NCBI GenBank assembly: GCA_030017935.1
Contig: JASEGF010000095.1
Coordinates: 1-7,734, forward strand
DNA from: Bacteroidales bacterium
GTDB taxonomy: Bacteria > Bacteroidota > Bacteroidia > Bacteroidales > DTU049
Reading direction: 5' to 3'
DNA: 7,734 bases
Position numbers and translations under genes: made by a program. Below the pieces are notes generated by a model, which was not told the DNA's origin, did not search any database, and saw nothing but the letters and a program-made list of their open reading frames with translations. Below, piece after piece: positions 7,471 through 7,734 of the stretch (position 1 is its first letter; each line of letters opens with the position of its first letter).

Positions 7471-7558
7471 AATTTAATAAAAAAAATTTATTATTTAGAA
7501 AAATTAAAATATGGCGAGAAATATGAAGTGGGAGATTATAAATATGAAATAATAATAT

Positions 7559-7734
7559 TTATGTTATGTTTTCTATTGGTTTATTTCTAAGCTTTATGTA
7601 TTCATACCACGCACACCTATCCGACGCCGCTAAATTCAACATCCTCCCTACATCCTCTATTAATTTATTTAATAAATATTTGTGTTTCACTATATACCAC
7701 ATTATATAACTCTGTAAATACTTCGTAGCTACTC
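7559..7734 (-). CDS. C-terminal fragment of a probable transposase, 5' end outside window
   Basis: On the minus strand a frame is open from the window edge to the TAA at 7561-7559, giving 57 residues with no in-frame start required. It begins V-A-T-K-Y-L-Q-S-Y-I-M-W-Y and contains A-S-D-R-C-A-W-Y-E-Y-I-K-L-R-N-K near the end. The [ST]-x-K-Y-L-Q-S-Y-x-x-W-[FY] pattern resembles, from memory, the tail of DDE transposases of the IS1595/ISXO2 kind in Bacteroidota, where it follows the last catalytic region. That assignment is tentative. Coding character is supported by W, Y and C codons and by a locally higher G+C stretch (7610-7630, including GCG GCG TCG) unlike the surrounding DNA. It converges with the IS4 element and ends 88 nt from its right repeat. 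A second insertion element at this locus is the simplest reading; an unrelated host gene is the alternative. Confidence 0.5.
   Translation of the reverse strand, partial: VATKYLQSYIMWYIVKHKYLLNKLIEDVGRMLNLAASDRCAWYEYIKLRNKPIENIT

Noticed and set aside
7468..7590. Small plus-strand frame of 40 codons (MNLIKKIYYLEK start, hydrophobic end)
   Set aside because: It starts inside the IS right terminal repeat, overlaps the minus-strand transposase-like tail, has no ribosome binding site, and is the Lys/Ile/Tyr-rich product expected by chance in AT-rich DNA.

Overview
The window is strongly AT-rich and looks like a fragment of a Bacteroidota genome. The main evidence is the end of the large gene, which encodes the C-terminal signal of type IX secretion (gliding-motility-associated, type B sorting domain), a system confined to that phylum. 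The IS4-type transposase, with an N-terminus of the kind I recall from Bacteroidota, fits. Species cannot be told from the sequence.

Layout. Positions 1-6387 (+) are one uninterrupted reading frame that enters the window already open. It is the C-terminal 2128 residues of a giant secreted protein: 24 tandem PKD-type beta-sandwich modules followed by a type B sorting domain of about 94 residues. The modules differ in spacing. Most are 82-84 residues long, modules 14-18 repeat at exactly 258 nt, and modules 5-7 are longer and degenerate. Only 19 nt after the stop codon an insertion element begins (about 6407-7470). It has 20-nt imperfect terminal inverted repeats (18 of 20 match) and an IS4-family transposase whose DDE catalytic core is intact. 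The N-terminal DNA-binding part has been removed by an internal out-of-frame deletion, leaving a 15-codon N-terminal stub in another frame. From 7734 back to 7559 the minus strand holds the last 57 codons of a second gene, probably also a transposase.

Function. The large protein is probably exported through the outer membrane by type IX secretion and displayed on the surface or released, where PKD arrays usually act as spacers or adhesive stalks. The two transposase remnants are unrelated to it and mark an IS-rich, eroded downstream flank. I see no RNA gene, CRISPR array or defence system. I do not see a clearly new biological system; the most unusual points are the internal structure of the PKD array and the way the IS4 element was damaged.
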